This document shows, one piece after another, positions 13,006 through 24,374 of a DNA stretch of 45,584 nt. The number at the start of each line of letters is the position of its first letter. Positions within the stretch are counted from its first letter, which is position 1. A program made the translations under genes and the position numbers. The stretch covers positions 1-45,584 of the forward strand of contig JACPVZ010000078.1 of assembly GCA_016197305.1 (NCBI GenBank), read 5' to 3'. The DNA comes from Nitrosomonadales bacterium (GTDB lineage: Bacteria; Pseudomonadota; Gammaproteobacteria; Burkholderiales; Gallionellaceae). The notes below the pieces were generated by a model that was not told the DNA's origin, searched no databases, and saw only the letters and a list, made by a program, of their open reading frames with translations.

Positions 13006-16000
13006 GTGCTGATTCAGGCGCGTTTTCATTCCACACTATCAATGTTGAACTCTCTCCCGGTACGCCTGCTTTGGCGCAGCCTGAACTGGCTGACGCGACT
13101 GACGCTCATCCTGTCGCTAGCCTTGGCCGTGCTGTTGTCGCTGACCATCATCCTGATGCGTTACTGGGTGTTGCCCAATGCCGAACAGTACCGCGACCGG
13201 ATTACCGCTTCGCTGGCGAACGCGACCGGCAATCCTGTATCCATCGGGCGGATTGAGAGCGACTGGCAGGGGGTATCGCCCCGTCTTGCGCTGAACGAGG
13301 TGCAGTTTCTGGACGAGCATGGCGTGCCGGCGCTGACGTTGCCACGCATAGGCGCGAGTGTTTCGTGGCTGTCGTTGCTGTACGCGGAGCTGCGCCTGTC
13401 CAACCTGGAGATCGACAGACCCGAGTTGCTGATCCGCCGCGATGCGCAGGGAAACAATTTCATCGGTGGCGTGGCGATGTCCAAAGCCGGTGGCGATAAC
13501 GATCTGGCCGACTGGTTGCTGCGCCAGTCGCGCATGCAGGTTCGCGACGCGCTGATCGTATGGGTGGACGAACAGCGCGCCGCGCCACCGTTGGTATTGC
13601 AGAAGGTCAATTTGCGCGTCGAGAGTTTTTTCAGTCATCACCGCTTCGCGATGCGCGCTCTCCCTCCGCAGGAGCTGGCGACACCGCTGGATGTGCGCGG
13701 CGATTTCCATGGCGACAGCTTCGATGATATGAGCCAGTGGCGGGGGCAGCTTTACACCTTGCTCGATTACACCGATATCACCGCATGGCGTCCCTGGCTG
13801 AACCTGCCGAACGAATTCAGTCAGGGGCGGGGAGCGTTGCGCGGCTGGCTGGGAATCGAGCAGGGCAAGCTTACCGAGGTGACCGCAGACATGGATTTGC
13901 GCGATGTGGTGACCAAGCTGGGGGCCGATGTGCCCGAGCTGGTGTTGCTCAGCCTGCGCGGGCGGGCCGGATGGAAAAGCGATGCACGCGGTCTGGAGGT
14001 CTTGACCAAAAGCCTGACGATGCGTCTGCAAAACGGTGTGGCGCTGCAACCCACCGATTTTTACTTTCATACCACCCGGAGCGACAGGGAGAAGCCGGTC
14101 AGTGCCGAGATGCGCGCCAACCGTTTGCAGCTGGAAAGCCTGTCCAGCCTGGCCGGATTCCTGCCGCTTGATGCCGGATTGCGCGCACAACTGGATGCCT
14201 ATGCGCCCAGGGGAAGGGTGTCCAATCTGAGCGCTCAATGGCAGGGGGCGCTGGGGGCACCGGATAGCTTCACCATCAAGGGGAAGTTCGACAACCTGGC
14301 GTTGCGTCAGGTGGGCAAGATGCCCGGCTTCTCAGGGTTGTCGTTCGATGTGGATGGCAGCGCAGACCACGGCAAGCTGCACATCAATGCCCGGCAACTG
14401 GAGGTGGATGCGCCGGGAGTGATGCGTGAGGCGCTTTCCTTTGCGACCTTGACCGGCCAGGTCGGCTGGCAGCACAGGCAGGGTGAGTTGCTGCTTGCCG
14501 CAGACAATTTTGCGCTGGCCAACAATGATCTGGCCGGTAATCTGTATGGCAGTTATCAGACCCAGCGCGGCACACTGGGTGTGCTCGATCTGACCGCGAA
14601 CCTGACGCGCGGCGATGTCAGGAGCACGTTCCGCTACACGCCGCTGGTCGCCGTGGAGATGCCCGGAAACGACTGGCTGAAGTCGGCGCTGCAGGCTGGC
14701 CATACCGAAGATCTGCGCATCCGGATCAAAGGCAACCTCAGTGACTTTCCGCCGGGTGGCGCAAAGGAGGTGCTGTTCGAGATTGGCGGTCATGCTCGTG
14801 ATGTCGCGATCGAATTCGACAAGAGCTGGCCGCGTATCGAGGGTCTGGACGGGGAATTGCTGATACGGGGCAACAGGCTGGAAGTGAAGGCATCTGCGGC
14901 GACGATGATGGGCGCGCGACTGCTCAATTGCAGCGCCACGTTGCCCGACCTGAAGAGTGCGGATTTGCCGCTCGAAGTCAGGGGCAAGGCGCAGGCGCCC
15001 GGCAACATCCTGCTGCAGTTCGTCCAGCGCAGCCCGGTGCGCGGCTATATCGACGGGTTTACCGATGGCATGAGCGCCAGCGGCAATGCACAACTGGAGC
15101 TGTATACCCGTATCCCGTTGCTGAGCAATAAACCGGTCAGCGTGTCGGGCAGCGTGCATGTGCAGGATAGCGACATCGATCTGGGCGAGGGCGTACCGCT
15201 GCTGCGCAAGACCAAGGGAGTGCTGTCCTTTACCGAATCAGGCATGCAGGCTCGCGATGTCACGGCGGAGATATTGGGCGGGGCGGCGACGATCAATGTG
15301 CAGAGCGCCCCGGGAGGCGCGGTGCATGCCAGTGTGCAGGGGCGCAACAATCTCGATGTGTTGCGCGGCAGCAACCCGCACCCGGTGTTGAAATACGTGC
15401 ATGGTGGTGCGGCGTGGAATGCCGACATCGAGGTGGTGAAAAAGAAGGCGCAGTTGCGGATCGACTCCACGCTGCAAGGCATCAGCTCCGATCTGCCGCA
15501 ACCGTTGAACAAGCGCGCCGGGGAAGTCATGCCCTTGCACATCGAAAAGCGCAGCATTGCCGAGGGGCAGGATGCGATCACCGTGCAGCTGGGCAAGCTG
15601 CTCGGCGCCCGGCTGGCGCGGCGTGAAGAGAATGGCGCGATGGTCGTCAAGCGCGGCACGATCAGCTTTGGCGGACAGGCAAAATGGCCGGATGGGCCGA
15701 CGGCTCCCGAGCGCCAAGCGGGTTACATGCGCGGCAAGGAAGGGGTGTGGCTGGTCGGGACGCTGCCGATGCTGTCCTTGCAGGGCTGGGGCGGGCTGTT
15801 GGGGGCGGACGGCGGCGGGCAGAGTATTTTGCCTGTCGTGGGGATGGATCTGCGCATCGCCAAGGTGAACGGTTATGGCCTGAATGTTAATGCACTGAAT
15901 GTCAGCGGCGGAAAGCGCGGCGATGGTTTTGTCGCTCAGCTGGCAAGCAGCGCATTGAATGGGGAGGTAGAGTGGCAGCCGCTAGGCGACGGGAAATTGT

Positions 16001-16926
16001 CGCTGCGTTTGCAGAACCTGCAGTGGGACGGTGGCGGTGAACAGGCGGCCGGCAAGGCACCATCCGCCGAGTCGACGACAGCTTCACCGGACAATCTGCC
16101 TGCGGTGCAGGTCGCAATCGAAAATCTGCAGGTGAAAGGCAGGCAGATCGGGCGTCTGGAGCTGCTCGGGCATCCCGACGGCCAGGACTGGCGGCTGCGC
16201 CGCCTGCGTGTCACCAATCCGGACGGGACGCTGACGGGCGACGGACTCTGGCACGGCGATGCCGCCAATACCCGGAGCAGTGTCAATCTGTTGCTGGAGA
16301 TCAGCGATGCCGGGAAGATACTGGATCGCTCCGGCTACCCGAATACGGTCAAGCATGGCAGCGGCAAGTTCGCGGTTGACGTGAGCTGGGCCGGGCGGCC
16401 CGATGAATTCAATTACGCCACGCTGGGCGGCACGCTGAAGCTGGATACCGGCAAGGGACAGTTCCTCAAGATGGAACCCGGCATTGGCAAGTTGCTGGGC
16501 ATACTCAGCCTGCAGGCATTGCCACGGCATATCACGCTGGATTTCAACGATGTGTTCAGCGAGGGGTTCCAGTTCGACAGCATCAATGGCAATGCGACGA
16601 TCAAGGCGGGCGTGATCGACACTCAGGATTTTCATATCGATGGCTCGGCCGCCAAGGTGACGATGAAAGGTTATGCCGACATGAACACCGAAACCCAGAA
16701 TCTGCGGGTTACCGTGCTGCCGACGCTGGGCGACAGCGTATCGCTGATAGGCGCATTTGCCGCCGGTCCTGCGGTGGGTATCGGATCGCTGATCATCAAC
16801 AAGATACTGGGGAATCCGCTCGATAAGTTGGTGTCGTTTGAATACAATGTCAGCGGCACCTGGAGTGATCCGAAAGTGGTCAAGCTGGGGCAGGCGCCGG
16901 TTCAGAACAAACAACTATCGGATTAG
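13006..16926 (+). CDS. yhdP: YhdP-family (AsmA-like) envelope lipid-transport protein
   Basis: A very large (1306-residue) member of the YhdP/TIGR02099 family, thought to form a beta-rich bridge carrying phospholipid between inner and outer membrane. One N-terminal anchor is visible (LTLILSLALAVLLSLTIIL, about 29-50), followed by a DUF3971 region and repeated beta segments; the AsmA-like C-terminus (LKLDTGKGQFLKMEPGIGKL, then FHIDGSAAKVTMKGYADM) is well conserved. The first codon is GTG at 13006; ATG at 13042 (MLNSLPVRLLWR) is an equally likely start since neither has a strong ribosome site. It leads a tight plus-strand group with the nitrilase and tldD, 6 bases before the next start. Confidence 0.93.
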   Translation: MLIQARFHSTLSMLNSLPVRLLWRSLNWLTRLTLILSLALAVLLSLTIILMRYWVLPNAEQYRDRITASLANATGNPVSIGRIESDWQGVSPRLALNEVQFLDEHGVPALTLPRIGASVSWLSLLYAELRLSNLEIDRPELLIRRDAQGNNFIGGVAMSKAGGDNDLADWLLRQSRMQVRDALIVWVDEQRAAPPLVLQKVNLRVESFFSHHRFAMRALPPQELATPLDVRGDFHGDSFDDMSQWRGQLYTLLDYTDITAWRPWLNLPNEFSQGRGALRGWLGIEQGKLTEVTADMDLRDVVTKLGADVPELVLLSLRGRAGWKSDARGLEVLTKSLTMRLQNGVALQPTDFYFHTTRSDREKPVSAEMRANRLQLESLSSLAGFLPLDAGLRAQLDAYAPRGRVSNLSAQWQGALGAPDSFTIKGKFDNLALRQVGKMPGFSGLSFDVDGSADHGKLHINARQLEVDAPGVMREALSFATLTGQVGWQHRQGELLLAADNFALANNDLAGNLYGSYQTQRGTLGVLDLTANLTRGDVRSTFRYTPLVAVEMPGNDWLKSALQAGHTEDLRIRIKGNLSDFPPGGAKEVLFEIGGHARDVAIEFDKSWPRIEGLDGELLIRGNRLEVKASAATMMGARLLNCSATLPDLKSADLPLEVRGKAQAPGNILLQFVQRSPVRGYIDGFTDGMSASGNAQLELYTRIPLLSNKPVSVSGSVHVQDSDIDLGEGVPLLRKTKGVLSFTESGMQARDVTAEILGGAATINVQSAPGGAVHASVQGRNNLDVLRGSNPHPVLKYVHGGAAWNADIEVVKKKAQLRIDSTLQGISSDLPQPLNKRAGEVMPLHIEKRSIAEGQDAITVQLGKLLGARLARREENGAMVVKRGTISFGGQAKWPDGPTAPERQAGYMRGKEGVWLVGTLPMLSLQGWGGLLGADGGGQSILPVVGMDLRIAKVNGYGLNVNALNVSGGKRGDGFVAQLASSALNGEVEWQPLGDGKLSLRLQNLQWDGGGEQAAGKAPSAESTTASPDNLPAVQVAIENLQVKGRQIGRLELLGHPDGQDWRLRRLRVTNPDGTLTGDGLWHGDAANTRSSVNLLLEISDAGKILDRSGYPNTVKHGSGKFAVDVSWAGRPDEFNYATLGGTLKLDTGKGQFLKMEPGIGKLLGILSLQALPRHITLDFNDVFSEGFQFDSINGNATIKAGVIDTQDFHIDGSAAKVTMKGYADMNTETQNLRVTVLPTLGDSVSLIGAFAAGPAVGIGSLIINKILGNPLDKLVSFEYNVSGTWSDPKVVKLGQAPVQNKQLSD

Positions 16927-16932
16927 GAAAAA

Positions 16933-17787
16933 ATGGCAGACGGGAACACCACACAGAAACGCATCGCCGCGCAGGCCAGGGCATTCAAGGTTGCGGCCAT
17001 CCAGATGGCCTCCGGACCGAATGTGGCGGGCAACCTGAGCGAGACGCGCCGGTTGATCGCCAAGGCGGTCGAGCAGGGTGCGAAGCTGGTGGTGCTGCCG
17101 GAGTTCTTCGCGATCATGGGCATGGATGACCAGGACAAGGTCAAGGTGCGCGAGCAAGCCGGGCAGGGGCCGATCCAGTCCTTCCTCGGCGAGATGGCGC
17201 GCCAGCACAAGATATGGCTGGTGGGCGGCTCGATCCCGCTGGCGGCCAGTACGCCGGACAAGGTGATCAACAGTTGCCTGATGTTCGACGAACAGGGCGA
17301 GCAAGTGGCGCGTTACGACAAGATGCACCTGTTCAATTTCGAATTGGGCAATGAGAATTACAACGAGGCCAAGACCATAGAGCCGGGCAACCAAGTGGTG
17401 GTGGTGGACAGCCCGTTCGGGCGCATCGGCCTGGCGATCTGCTACGACCTGCGCTTCCCCGAGCTATTCCGGGCGATGAAGAACGTGGACATCATCGTGT
17501 TGCCGTCCGCGTTCACCGAGACCACCGGCAAGATGCACTGGGAAGTGCTGGTGCGCGCCCGCGCGATCGAGAACCTGGCATACGTGATCGCCGCCGCCCA
17601 AGGCGGCTACCACGTCAACGGCCGCGAGACGCATGGCAACAGCATGATCGTCGATCCCTGGGGGCGCGTGCTGGACCGTCTGCCGCGCGGCTCCGGTGTG
17701 GTGATGGCCGACCTCAACCCGGCGTATCAGGCCAGCCTGCGCGCCAGCCTGCCGGCTCTGGCAAACCGCACGCTGTATCACTGTTAA
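16933..17787 (+). CDS. Nitrilase-superfamily amidase (deaminated glutathione amidase-like)
   Basis: This 284-residue carbon-nitrogen hydrolase has the Glu-Lys-Cys triad clearly placed: Glu57 in VLPEFF, Lys130 in [10 protein letters not shown] and Cys170 in [12 protein letters not shown]. The Cys-region sequence matches the Nit1/YbeM branch, which hydrolyses deaminated glutathione, a damaged metabolite. A good ribosome site (AGGA) precedes the ATG. It sits between yhdP and tldD with 4- to 6-base gaps, a gene order common in betaproteobacteria, so one operon is likely. Substrate is by analogy only. Confidence 0.93.
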   Translation: MADGNTTQKRIAAQARAFKVAAIQMASGPNVAGNLSETRRLIAKAVEQGAKLVVLPEFFAIMGMDDQDKVKVREQAGQGPIQSFLGEMARQHKIWLVGGSIPLAASTPDKVINSCLMFDEQGEQVARYDKMHLFNFELGNENYNEAKTIEPGNQVVVVDSPFGRIGLAICYDLRFPELFRAMKNVDIIVLPSAFTETTGKMHWEVLVRARAIENLAYVIAAAQGGYHVNGRETHGNSMIVDPWGRVLDRLPRGSGVVMADLNPAYQASLRASLPALANRTLYHC

Positions 17788-17791
17788 GGAA

Positions 17792-19252
17792 ATGAGCTTG
17801 AACCTGACGATATCGCACGACACCCTGTTTGCCGCCGCGCAACAAGCGCTGCTGCATCCTTACGCCATCGAGGCGCGCCAGCTGGAAAAAGTGTTCGCCA
17901 GCATGATGGCGCACCAGCTCGATTATGCCGACCTGTATTTCCAGTACAGCCGCGCGGAGAGCTGGTCGTTGGAGGAGGGTATCGTCAAGTCGGGCAGCTT
18001 CAACATCGATCAGGGCGTCGGGGTGCGCGCCGTGAGTGGCGAAAAGACCGCGTTCGCCTATTCGGACGACATCAGCATGCAGGCGCTGGAGGCCGCGGCG
18101 CAGGCTACCCGTGCGATCGCGCGGCAGGGGGAGGCGCACAGCGTCCCGATGCTGCACCGCGGTTCGCGCCATGCGATCTACCTGCCGCATGACCCGATCG
18201 CCAGCCTCAAGGATGCCGACAAGGTCGCGCTGCTGGAGCGCATCGAAAGTTATGCCCGCGCGCTGGATCCGCGCGTGGTGCAGGTGATGGCCAGCCTGGC
18301 GGGTGAATACGAAGTGGTGATGGTGGCGCGCAGCGACGGGCTGATGAATGCCGACATACGCCCGCTGGTGCGTTTGTCGATCACGGTGATCATAGAGAGC
18401 AACGGCAAGCGCGAGCAAGGCGCGGCCGGCGGCGGCGGGCGCTTCGATTACGGCTATTTTGACGACGAAATGTTGCGTCGTTATGCCGCGCAGGCGGTGC
18501 ACCAGGCGGTGGTCAATCTGGACGCTGCACCCGCCCCGGCGGGCAACATGACGGTCGTGCTGGGCAACGGCTGGCCCGGCATCCTGTTGCACGAGGCGAT
18601 CGGCCACGGCTTGGAAGGCGACTTCAACCGCAAGGGCAGTTCGGCGTTTTCGGGGCGCATCGGCGAACGCGTCGCGGCCGAGGGGGTGACCGTCGTGGAC
18701 GATGGCACACTGGCGAACCGGCGCGGCTCGCTGCAGATGGATGACGAGGGCAACGCCACGCAATGCACCACGCTGATCGAGAACGGCATCCTGCGCGGTT
18801 ATCTGCAGGACTCGCTGAACGCGCGCCTGATGGGCGTGGCCCCGACAGGCAACGCGCGGCGCGAATCCTATGCGCACCTGCCGATGCCGCGGATGACCAA
18901 TACCTACATGCTGAACGGTGACAAAGACCCGCAGGAGATCATCGCCTCGGTGAAGCACGGCCTGTACGCGGTCAATTTCGGCGGCGGCCAGGTGGACATC
19001 ACCAGCGGCAAGTTCGTGTTCTCCACCGCCGAGGCCTACATGATCGAAGACGGCAAGATCACCCATCCGGTCAAAGGCGCGACGCTGATAGGAAACGGCC
19101 CGGACGTGCTGACGCGCATTTCGATGATAGGCAACGACATGGCGCTCGACCCCGGTGTGGGCACCTGCGGCAAGGAGGGGCAGAGCGTGCCGGTCGGCGT
19201 GGGCCAGCCTACGGTGCGGATAGACGGGCTGACGGTTGGAGGCACGGCGTAA
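17792..19252 (+). CDS. tldD: Metalloprotease TldD
   Basis: The TldD half of the TldD/TldE protease, which degrades unfolded peptides and matures some modified peptides; the catalytic HExxxH motif is seen as HEAIGH at residues 267-272. It is 486 residues, normal for the family, with the C-terminal signature [28 protein letters not shown]. An AAGGAA ribosome site lies directly before the ATG. The partner tldE (pmbA) is not in this window. A 742-codon antisense frame under this gene and its neighbour is an artefact of base composition. Confidence 0.96.
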   Translation: MSLNLTISHDTLFAAAQQALLHPYAIEARQLEKVFASMMAHQLDYADLYFQYSRAESWSLEEGIVKSGSFNIDQGVGVRAVSGEKTAFAYSDDISMQALEAAAQATRAIARQGEAHSVPMLHRGSRHAIYLPHDPIASLKDADKVALLERIESYARALDPRVVQVMASLAGEYEVVMVARSDGLMNADIRPLVRLSITVIIESNGKREQGAAGGGGRFDYGYFDDEMLRRYAAQAVHQAVVNLDAAPAPAGNMTVVLGNGWPGILLHEAIGHGLEGDFNRKGSSAFSGRIGERVAAEGVTVVDDGTLANRRGSLQMDDEGNATQCTTLIENGILRGYLQDSLNARLMGVAPTGNARRESYAHLPMPRMTNTYMLNGDKDPQEIIASVKHGLYAVNFGGGQVDITSGKFVFSTAEAYMIEDGKITHPVKGATLIGNGPDVLTRISMIGNDMALDPGVGTCGKEGQSVPVGVGQPTVRIDGLTVGGTA

Positions 19253-19327
19253 TTGTTGCGGCACATACTCCTGACGGTGAAGAATGGTTCTTGTTGTTGC
19301 GGTAGCCTTTGATGCGCTCGCTCCAGC

Positions 19328-20443
19328 ATGAGTAAGGGACTGACAACGTTCAGGGCATTGGCGTTCTTTGCCATTTTCCTGTTTCACATAAACGGCCACT
19401 TCCGAATTCTGGGTGGGTATCTCGGGGTGCAGGCCTTTTTTGTGCTGTCCGGATTCCTGTTGACCCCGATATTGCTGGAGATGAAGGCTGGCCTGACTAC
19501 GAAAGATTTTTTCGTGCATTTTTATGGCAGGCGCGCGCTCAGGATATTCCCGCTTTATTACTCGTACCTGCTGATCGTTGCAGCCATATCGACAGTCGCA
19601 ATATCCCATTATGGGCAAGGCGTCTTGCTGCAGCTGGAGCGATTTGTCCGGGAGCTGCCCTGGACGATGACCTATACCTACGATTTTTATCATGCGAGCA
19701 ATTTTATAGAACATACCTATCTGGCCACCCATTTCTGGTCTTTGGCGGTTGAGGAGCAGTTCTATCTGGTCTGGCCGCTGGCGATATTTCTGATTCCGGC
19801 GCACCGCTTCAGGCGCTTCCTGTTGTGGGTGATTGTTGCGGGGCCGTTTATGCGGTTCGCCCTGGCGATAATCTCGGATGCCAATGTGCTTCCCTCGTTT
19901 CCCAAGACGGATATCTTTGTCTATGTGTTGCCTTTTTCGCATGTGGATGCTTTTGCGATAGGGGGATACTTTGCCTTATATGGGAAAAGCAGGCAGGCTT
20001 ATCTGGTGTGGCTATATGTCGCGGCTGTGCTGATGGTTGGCGTACTGACGAGCTGGATTTTCTCGCAGCAGGTGCAATGGGGCCAGCTGGGCTATGGGCC
20101 ATTCATGGCGGACTCATACAAGCATGTTTGGGGGTACACCCTGGTGAATCTGATGTTTGCCTATGTATTGGTTCACATCAGGGATAGAGCCTTTCTGCCC
20201 GTGTTTTTTGAAAATCCAGTATTGGTTTACCTGGGCACGATCAGTTATGGTCTCTATGTGTTTCATTATCCTGTGTTGGGCTTTGTGTATAAAGCGATGT
20301 ACGGCTTTCCTGATATCGTTCAAGTGCTGTCAGCCTTGTTGATCACGATCATGGTCAGCGCGATCAGCTATGAGTTCGTCGAAAAGAGGTTTATCGGCGC
20401 GAAAGACAAGTATTTCGCAAGGGGTGCGGGCAGGACTGCTTAG
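19328..20443 (+). CDS. Acyltransferase 3 family membrane protein (OafA-like)
   Basis: An integral membrane O-acyltransferase of 371 residues with about ten hydrophobic helices. It starts with the family His in LFHINGHF, has the RRALRIFPLYYSYL motif near residue 70 and the THFWSLAVEEQFYLVWP signature near 135. Relatives acetylate or succinylate sugars of LPS O-antigen, exopolysaccharide or Nod factors; the substrate here is unknown. Base composition is clearly more AT-rich than the flanking tldD and ribF genes, which suggests acquisition by transfer. It is not part of an obvious polysaccharide cluster. No strong ribosome site precedes the ATG. Confidence 0.9.
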   Translation: MSKGLTTFRALAFFAIFLFHINGHFRILGGYLGVQAFFVLSGFLLTPILLEMKAGLTTKDFFVHFYGRRALRIFPLYYSYLLIVAAISTVAISHYGQGVLLQLERFVRELPWTMTYTYDFYHASNFIEHTYLATHFWSLAVEEQFYLVWPLAIFLIPAHRFRRFLLWVIVAGPFMRFALAIISDANVLPSFPKTDIFVYVLPFSHVDAFAIGGYFALYGKSRQAYLVWLYVAAVLMVGVLTSWIFSQQVQWGQLGYGPFMADSYKHVWGYTLVNLMFAYVLVHIRDRAFLPVFFENPVLVYLGTISYGLYVFHYPVLGFVYKAMYGFPDIVQVLSALLITIMVSAISYEFVEKRFIGAKDKYFARGAGRTA

Positions 20444-20495
20444 CGGCCATCCAGTCATGCGTCGGTGAGGCTTCTCACGGTATAATTCGCCCGCT

Positions 20496-21422
20496 ATGCA
20501 GATTCTACGCGGACTTCATTCCCCAGATCGTCGCCCGGTTGCACTCACCATCGGTAATTTCGATGGCGTGCATCTGGGGCATCAGGCATTGCTGAACGAG
20601 TTGCGAGCTGCGGCCCAGGCGCGCGGACTGGAGGCTGCGGTGGTGGTGTTCGAGCCGCATCCTCGCGAGTTTTTCACGCCGCAACAGGCGCCGGCAAGGC
20701 TGAGCAGCCTGCGCGAAAAGCTGGAGTTCTTTGCCGGGATGGGCATAGACCGGGTGCATGTGTGCCGCTTCGATGCGCGCTTTGCGCAGATGAGCGCGGC
20801 GAATTTCATCAACGCGCTGTATGAAAAACTGTCGGCCAGATTCGTGCTGATCGGCGATGACTTCCGTTTCGGCAGCGGGCGCGGCGGGGATTTCGCGCTG
20901 ATGGAGATGATAGGCGCGCAACTGGGTTTTGAGGTGCAATCGGTGCGCAGCGTGACCCATGACGGCGTCAGGATATCGAGCACGGCGATACGCGCGATGC
21001 TGGTGGCCGGGCAGATGCGCACCGCGCAGCGTTATCTGGGGCGGCACTACAGCATCAGCGGCCGGGTGATACATGGCGACGGGCTGGGGCGCAAGCTGGG
21101 CTTCCCGACGGCGAATATCCAGATGAAACATAACCGCCCGCCGCTGACCGGCATCTACGTGGTGCAGGTGCATGGCGAGGGATTGGGCGTGTTGCAGGGG
21201 GTGGCCAGCCTGGGCGTGCGCCCGACCGTGAAGCAGGATGCCAGGCCGGTGCTGGAGGTGCACCTGTTCGAGTTCTCGCAGCAGATATATCGCCAGCACT
21301 TGCGCGTGGAATTCCTGCAGAAACTGCGCGACGAGGAGAAATACCCCGATGTCGACACGCTGACGCGCCACATCGCGCTGGATGTGGAGCATGCGAAAAC
21401 ATGGTTTGCGCAACACGAATGA
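20496..21422 (+). CDS. ribF: Bifunctional riboflavin kinase/FAD synthetase
   Basis: It phosphorylates riboflavin to FMN and adenylates FMN to FAD. The N-terminal adenylyltransferase domain has TIGNFDGVHLGHQALL (residues 20-35) and FVLIGDDFRFGSGRGGD; the C-terminal flavokinase domain has GRVIHGDGLGRKLGFPTANI (about 188-207). At 308 residues it is the standard length. It opens the conserved order ribF-ileS-lspA-ispH, with 72 bases before ileS. Confidence 0.97.
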   Translation: MQILRGLHSPDRRPVALTIGNFDGVHLGHQALLNELRAAAQARGLEAAVVVFEPHPREFFTPQQAPARLSSLREKLEFFAGMGIDRVHVCRFDARFAQMSAANFINALYEKLSARFVLIGDDFRFGSGRGGDFALMEMIGAQLGFEVQSVRSVTHDGVRISSTAIRAMLVAGQMRTAQRYLGRHYSISGRVIHGDGLGRKLGFPTANIQMKHNRPPLTGIYVVQVHGEGLGVLQGVASLGVRPTVKQDARPVLEVHLFEFSQQIYRQHLRVEFLQKLRDEEKYPDVDTLTRHIALDVEHAKTWFAQHE

Positions 21423-21494
21423 ATGCGGCGCACGCTTTCCCGGTCAACGATGACCGGACGCCGAACGACTGATTGAACGAAATGGCTGCCTGAA

Positions 21495-24374
21495 ATGACT
21501 GATTACAAGAACACACTGAACCTCCCGGATACCCCGTTCCCGATGCGCGGCGACCTCGCCAAACGCGAGCCGCAGATGCTGGCGCGCTGGCAGGCGCAGC
21601 AGCGCTATCTGAAGATACGCGCGGCCAAGCAGGGCAAACCCAAGTTCATCCTGCACGACGGCCCGCCGTATGCGAATGGCGACATCCACATCGGCCATGC
21701 GGTGAACAAGATCCTCAAGGACATCATCGTCAAGAGCAAGACGTTGTCCGGTTTCGACGCACCCTATGTGCCGGGCTGGGACTGTCATGGCCTGCCGATC
21801 GAACTGCAGGTCGAGAAGAAGCACGGCAAGGCGATTCCGCCGGCGCAGTTCCGCGAACTGTGTCGTGCCTATGCCAAGGAGCAGATAGAGCGGCAAAAGA
21901 AGGATTTCATCCGCCTAGGCGTGCTGGGCGATTGGGAGCACCCCTATCGGACGATGGATTTTCAGACCGAGGCCGACATCATCCGTGCGCTCGGCAGCAT
22001 CTACGAGCGCGGCTATCTGTACCAGGGCTACAAGCCGGTGAATTGGTGCCTGGATTGCCAGTCGGCGCTGGCCGAGGCGGAAGTGGAATACGAAGACAAA
22101 ACCTCACCCGCGATCGATGTCGGTTTCGAGGTCAAGGACAGGCTGGCGTTGAACAAGGCATTCGGTGTGTCGCTGCCGGGCGATGCGAAGGTGTACGCGG
22201 TGATCTGGACCACGACGCCATGGACCCTGCCCGCCAATCAGGCCGTGTGCGTGCATCCGGATATGCAATATGACCTGATCAAGACCCCCAGCGGCTATTT
22301 GATCCTCGCCTATGATCTGGCGACGCAATGTCTGGCGCGTTATCAGCTCGGCGGCAGTAACGACCGGGGCGACGGCATGGCCGCCACCTGCAAGGGGGCG
22401 GCGCTGGAAGGCCTGTCGCTGCAGCATCCGTTCTATCCGCGCATCGTGCCGGTCATCTGCGGCGAGCACGTCACGCTGGAGGCCGGTACCGGGCTGGTGC
22501 ATACCGCGCCGGCACATGGCCTGGACGATTACTTCGTCGGCCAGAAATACAACCTGCCGGCCGACAATCCGGTCGGCGACGACGGCAAGTTTACCGCCAG
22601 CACTCCTGCGATCGGCGATACGTCGCTGGCGGGTGTGTTCGTGTGGAAGGCCAACGACATCGTGCTGCACGCGCTGGAGGCAAGCGGACACCTGCTGCAT
22701 CAGGAGAAACTCAAACACAGTTATCCGCACTGCTGGCGCCATAAGACACCGATCATATTCCGCTCCACGCCGCAGTGGTTCATCGGAATGGACAATGTCG
22801 CTGCCGGAAAAGTCGATATCGAAAGCCTGGTGCAGGAAAAACGCTCGCATTCAGGCAGGGATGAGAAACCTGCCGGCGTAGCGCTGCGCGACCTGGCGAA
22901 TCGGGCGGTGGATCAGACCGAGTTTTTCCCGAGCTGGGGGCGTGCGCGCCTGGAGGCGATGATTCGTAACCGCCCCGACTGGTGCGTGTCGCGTCAGCGC
23001 AACTGGGGTGTGCCGATGCCGTTCTTCGTGCACAAGGACAATGGGCAGCTGCATCCGCGCACGCCGGAGTTGCTGGAAAAAGTCGCGCAGCGCGTCGAAC
23101 GCGATGGCATCGAGGCATGGTTCAGCCTGAATTCGGTCGACCTGCTCGGCGAGGACGCCGTGCATTACAAGAAACTGACGCATACGCTGGATGTGTGGTT
23201 CGATTCCGGCGCGACCCATGCGGCGGTTCTGCAACGTCGCGCGGAATTGCATGCGCCCGCGGATTTATACCTGGAAGGTTCGGACCAGCACCGCGGCTGG
23301 TTCCAGTCCAGCCTGCTGACCGGCTGCGCGATCGACGGCCGGGCGCCGTTCAAGGCCTTGCTGACGCACGGCTTCGTCGTGGATGGCAGCGGCCACAAGA
23401 TGTCCAAGTCCAAGGGCAATGTGATCGCACCGCAGAAAGTGTTCGACACGCTGGGCGCGGACATCCTGCGCCTGTGGGTGGCATCGACGGATTATTCCGG
23501 CGAGCTGACGATCTCCGACGAGATACTCAAGCGCGTCGTGGAAAGCTATCGCCGTATCCGCAACACCCTGCGCTTCCTGCTGGCCAACATCGCCGATTTC
23601 GATGTGCAACGCGACGCGATGCCGGTGGGACAGTGGCTGGAGATCGACCGCTATGCGCTGGCGCTGACACGAAAGCTGCAGGATGAAGTGTGCGCCGATT
23701 ACGGGCGCTATGAATTCCATCTGGCGGTGCAGAAATTGCAGGGATTCTGCTCCGAGGAACTGGGAGGGTTCTACCTCGATATTCTGAAAGACCGTTTGTA
23801 TACCGCAGGCGAAAAATCCATTGCACGCCGCTCCGCGCAGAACGCGCTACATCACATCGCGCACAGTCTGGTGCACCTGATCGCGCCCATCCTGAGCTTC
23901 ACCGCCGAAGAGGCATGGGAAACTCTGCAGGGCAGCGACATGGAGAGCCTGTTCACCGGGGAGTGGCATGTCCTGCCCGATGCTGGACTGGAAGACGCAA
24001 CGGTCGCTGCCTGGCAGAACATCGAGGTCTGGCGCGCCAAGGTCAACAAACAGCTCGAAGAGGCGCGCACCGCCGGCCTGATCGGTTCCGCACTGGCTGC
24101 AGAGGTGGATGTATATGCCGCCGGAGAGAATTATGAAACGCTGGCGCGCCTTGGCGATGACCTGCGTTTTGTCTTCATCACCTCGCGTGCGACGGTGCAT
24201 CGCGTTCCGCACGAGGCGCAAGCGCATATCGATGTGTCGGCCAGCCTGCACGACAAATGCGAGCGTTGCTGGCATTACCGCGAAGACGTCGGCGCCGATG
24301 CGCAGCACGCGACGCTGTGCGGGCGTTGTGTCAGCAACCTGTATGGCAGCGGCGAGGCAAGGGGATATGCTTAA
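21495..24374 (+). CDS. ileS: Isoleucine--tRNA ligase
   Basis: A class I synthetase charging tRNA-Ile, 959 residues. The HIGH motif is in [15 protein letters not shown] near residue 62, the KMSKS loop is [10 protein letters not shown] near residue 635, and the C-terminal zinc ribbon has [10 protein letters not shown] then CGRCVSNL, typical of the bacterial type. The CP1 editing domain ([14 protein letters not shown]) is intact. Its stop codon overlaps the lspA start (ATGCTTAA). Confidence 0.98.
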   Translation: MTDYKNTLNLPDTPFPMRGDLAKREPQMLARWQAQQRYLKIRAAKQGKPKFILHDGPPYANGDIHIGHAVNKILKDIIVKSKTLSGFDAPYVPGWDCHGLPIELQVEKKHGKAIPPAQFRELCRAYAKEQIERQKKDFIRLGVLGDWEHPYRTMDFQTEADIIRALGSIYERGYLYQGYKPVNWCLDCQSALAEAEVEYEDKTSPAIDVGFEVKDRLALNKAFGVSLPGDAKVYAVIWTTTPWTLPANQAVCVHPDMQYDLIKTPSGYLILAYDLATQCLARYQLGGSNDRGDGMAATCKGAALEGLSLQHPFYPRIVPVICGEHVTLEAGTGLVHTAPAHGLDDYFVGQKYNLPADNPVGDDGKFTASTPAIGDTSLAGVFVWKANDIVLHALEASGHLLHQEKLKHSYPHCWRHKTPIIFRSTPQWFIGMDNVAAGKVDIESLVQEKRSHSGRDEKPAGVALRDLANRAVDQTEFFPSWGRARLEAMIRNRPDWCVSRQRNWGVPMPFFVHKDNGQLHPRTPELLEKVAQRVERDGIEAWFSLNSVDLLGEDAVHYKKLTHTLDVWFDSGATHAAVLQRRAELHAPADLYLEGSDQHRGWFQSSLLTGCAIDGRAPFKALLTHGFVVDGSGHKMSKSKGNVIAPQKVFDTLGADILRLWVASTDYSGELTISDEILKRVVESYRRIRNTLRFLLANIADFDVQRDAMPVGQWLEIDRYALALTRKLQDEVCADYGRYEFHLAVQKLQGFCSEELGGFYLDILKDRLYTAGEKSIARRSAQNALHHIAHSLVHLIAPILSFTAEEAWETLQGSDMESLFTGEWHVLPDAGLEDATVAAWQNIEVWRAKVNKQLEEARTAGLIGSALAAEVDVYAAGENYETLARLGDDLRFVFITSRATVHRVPHEAQAHIDVSASLHDKCERCWHYREDVGADAQHATLCGRCVSNLYGSGEARGYA

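Noticed and set aside
17714-19942. 742-codon antisense frame across tldD and the acyltransferase
   Set aside because: Low-complexity His/Arg/Gln-rich product with no domain; both plus-strand genes have full catalytic motifs.
24109-24366. N-terminal extension of lspA inside ileS
   Set aside because: The extension has no similarity to signal peptidase and a strong ribosome site lies before 24367.
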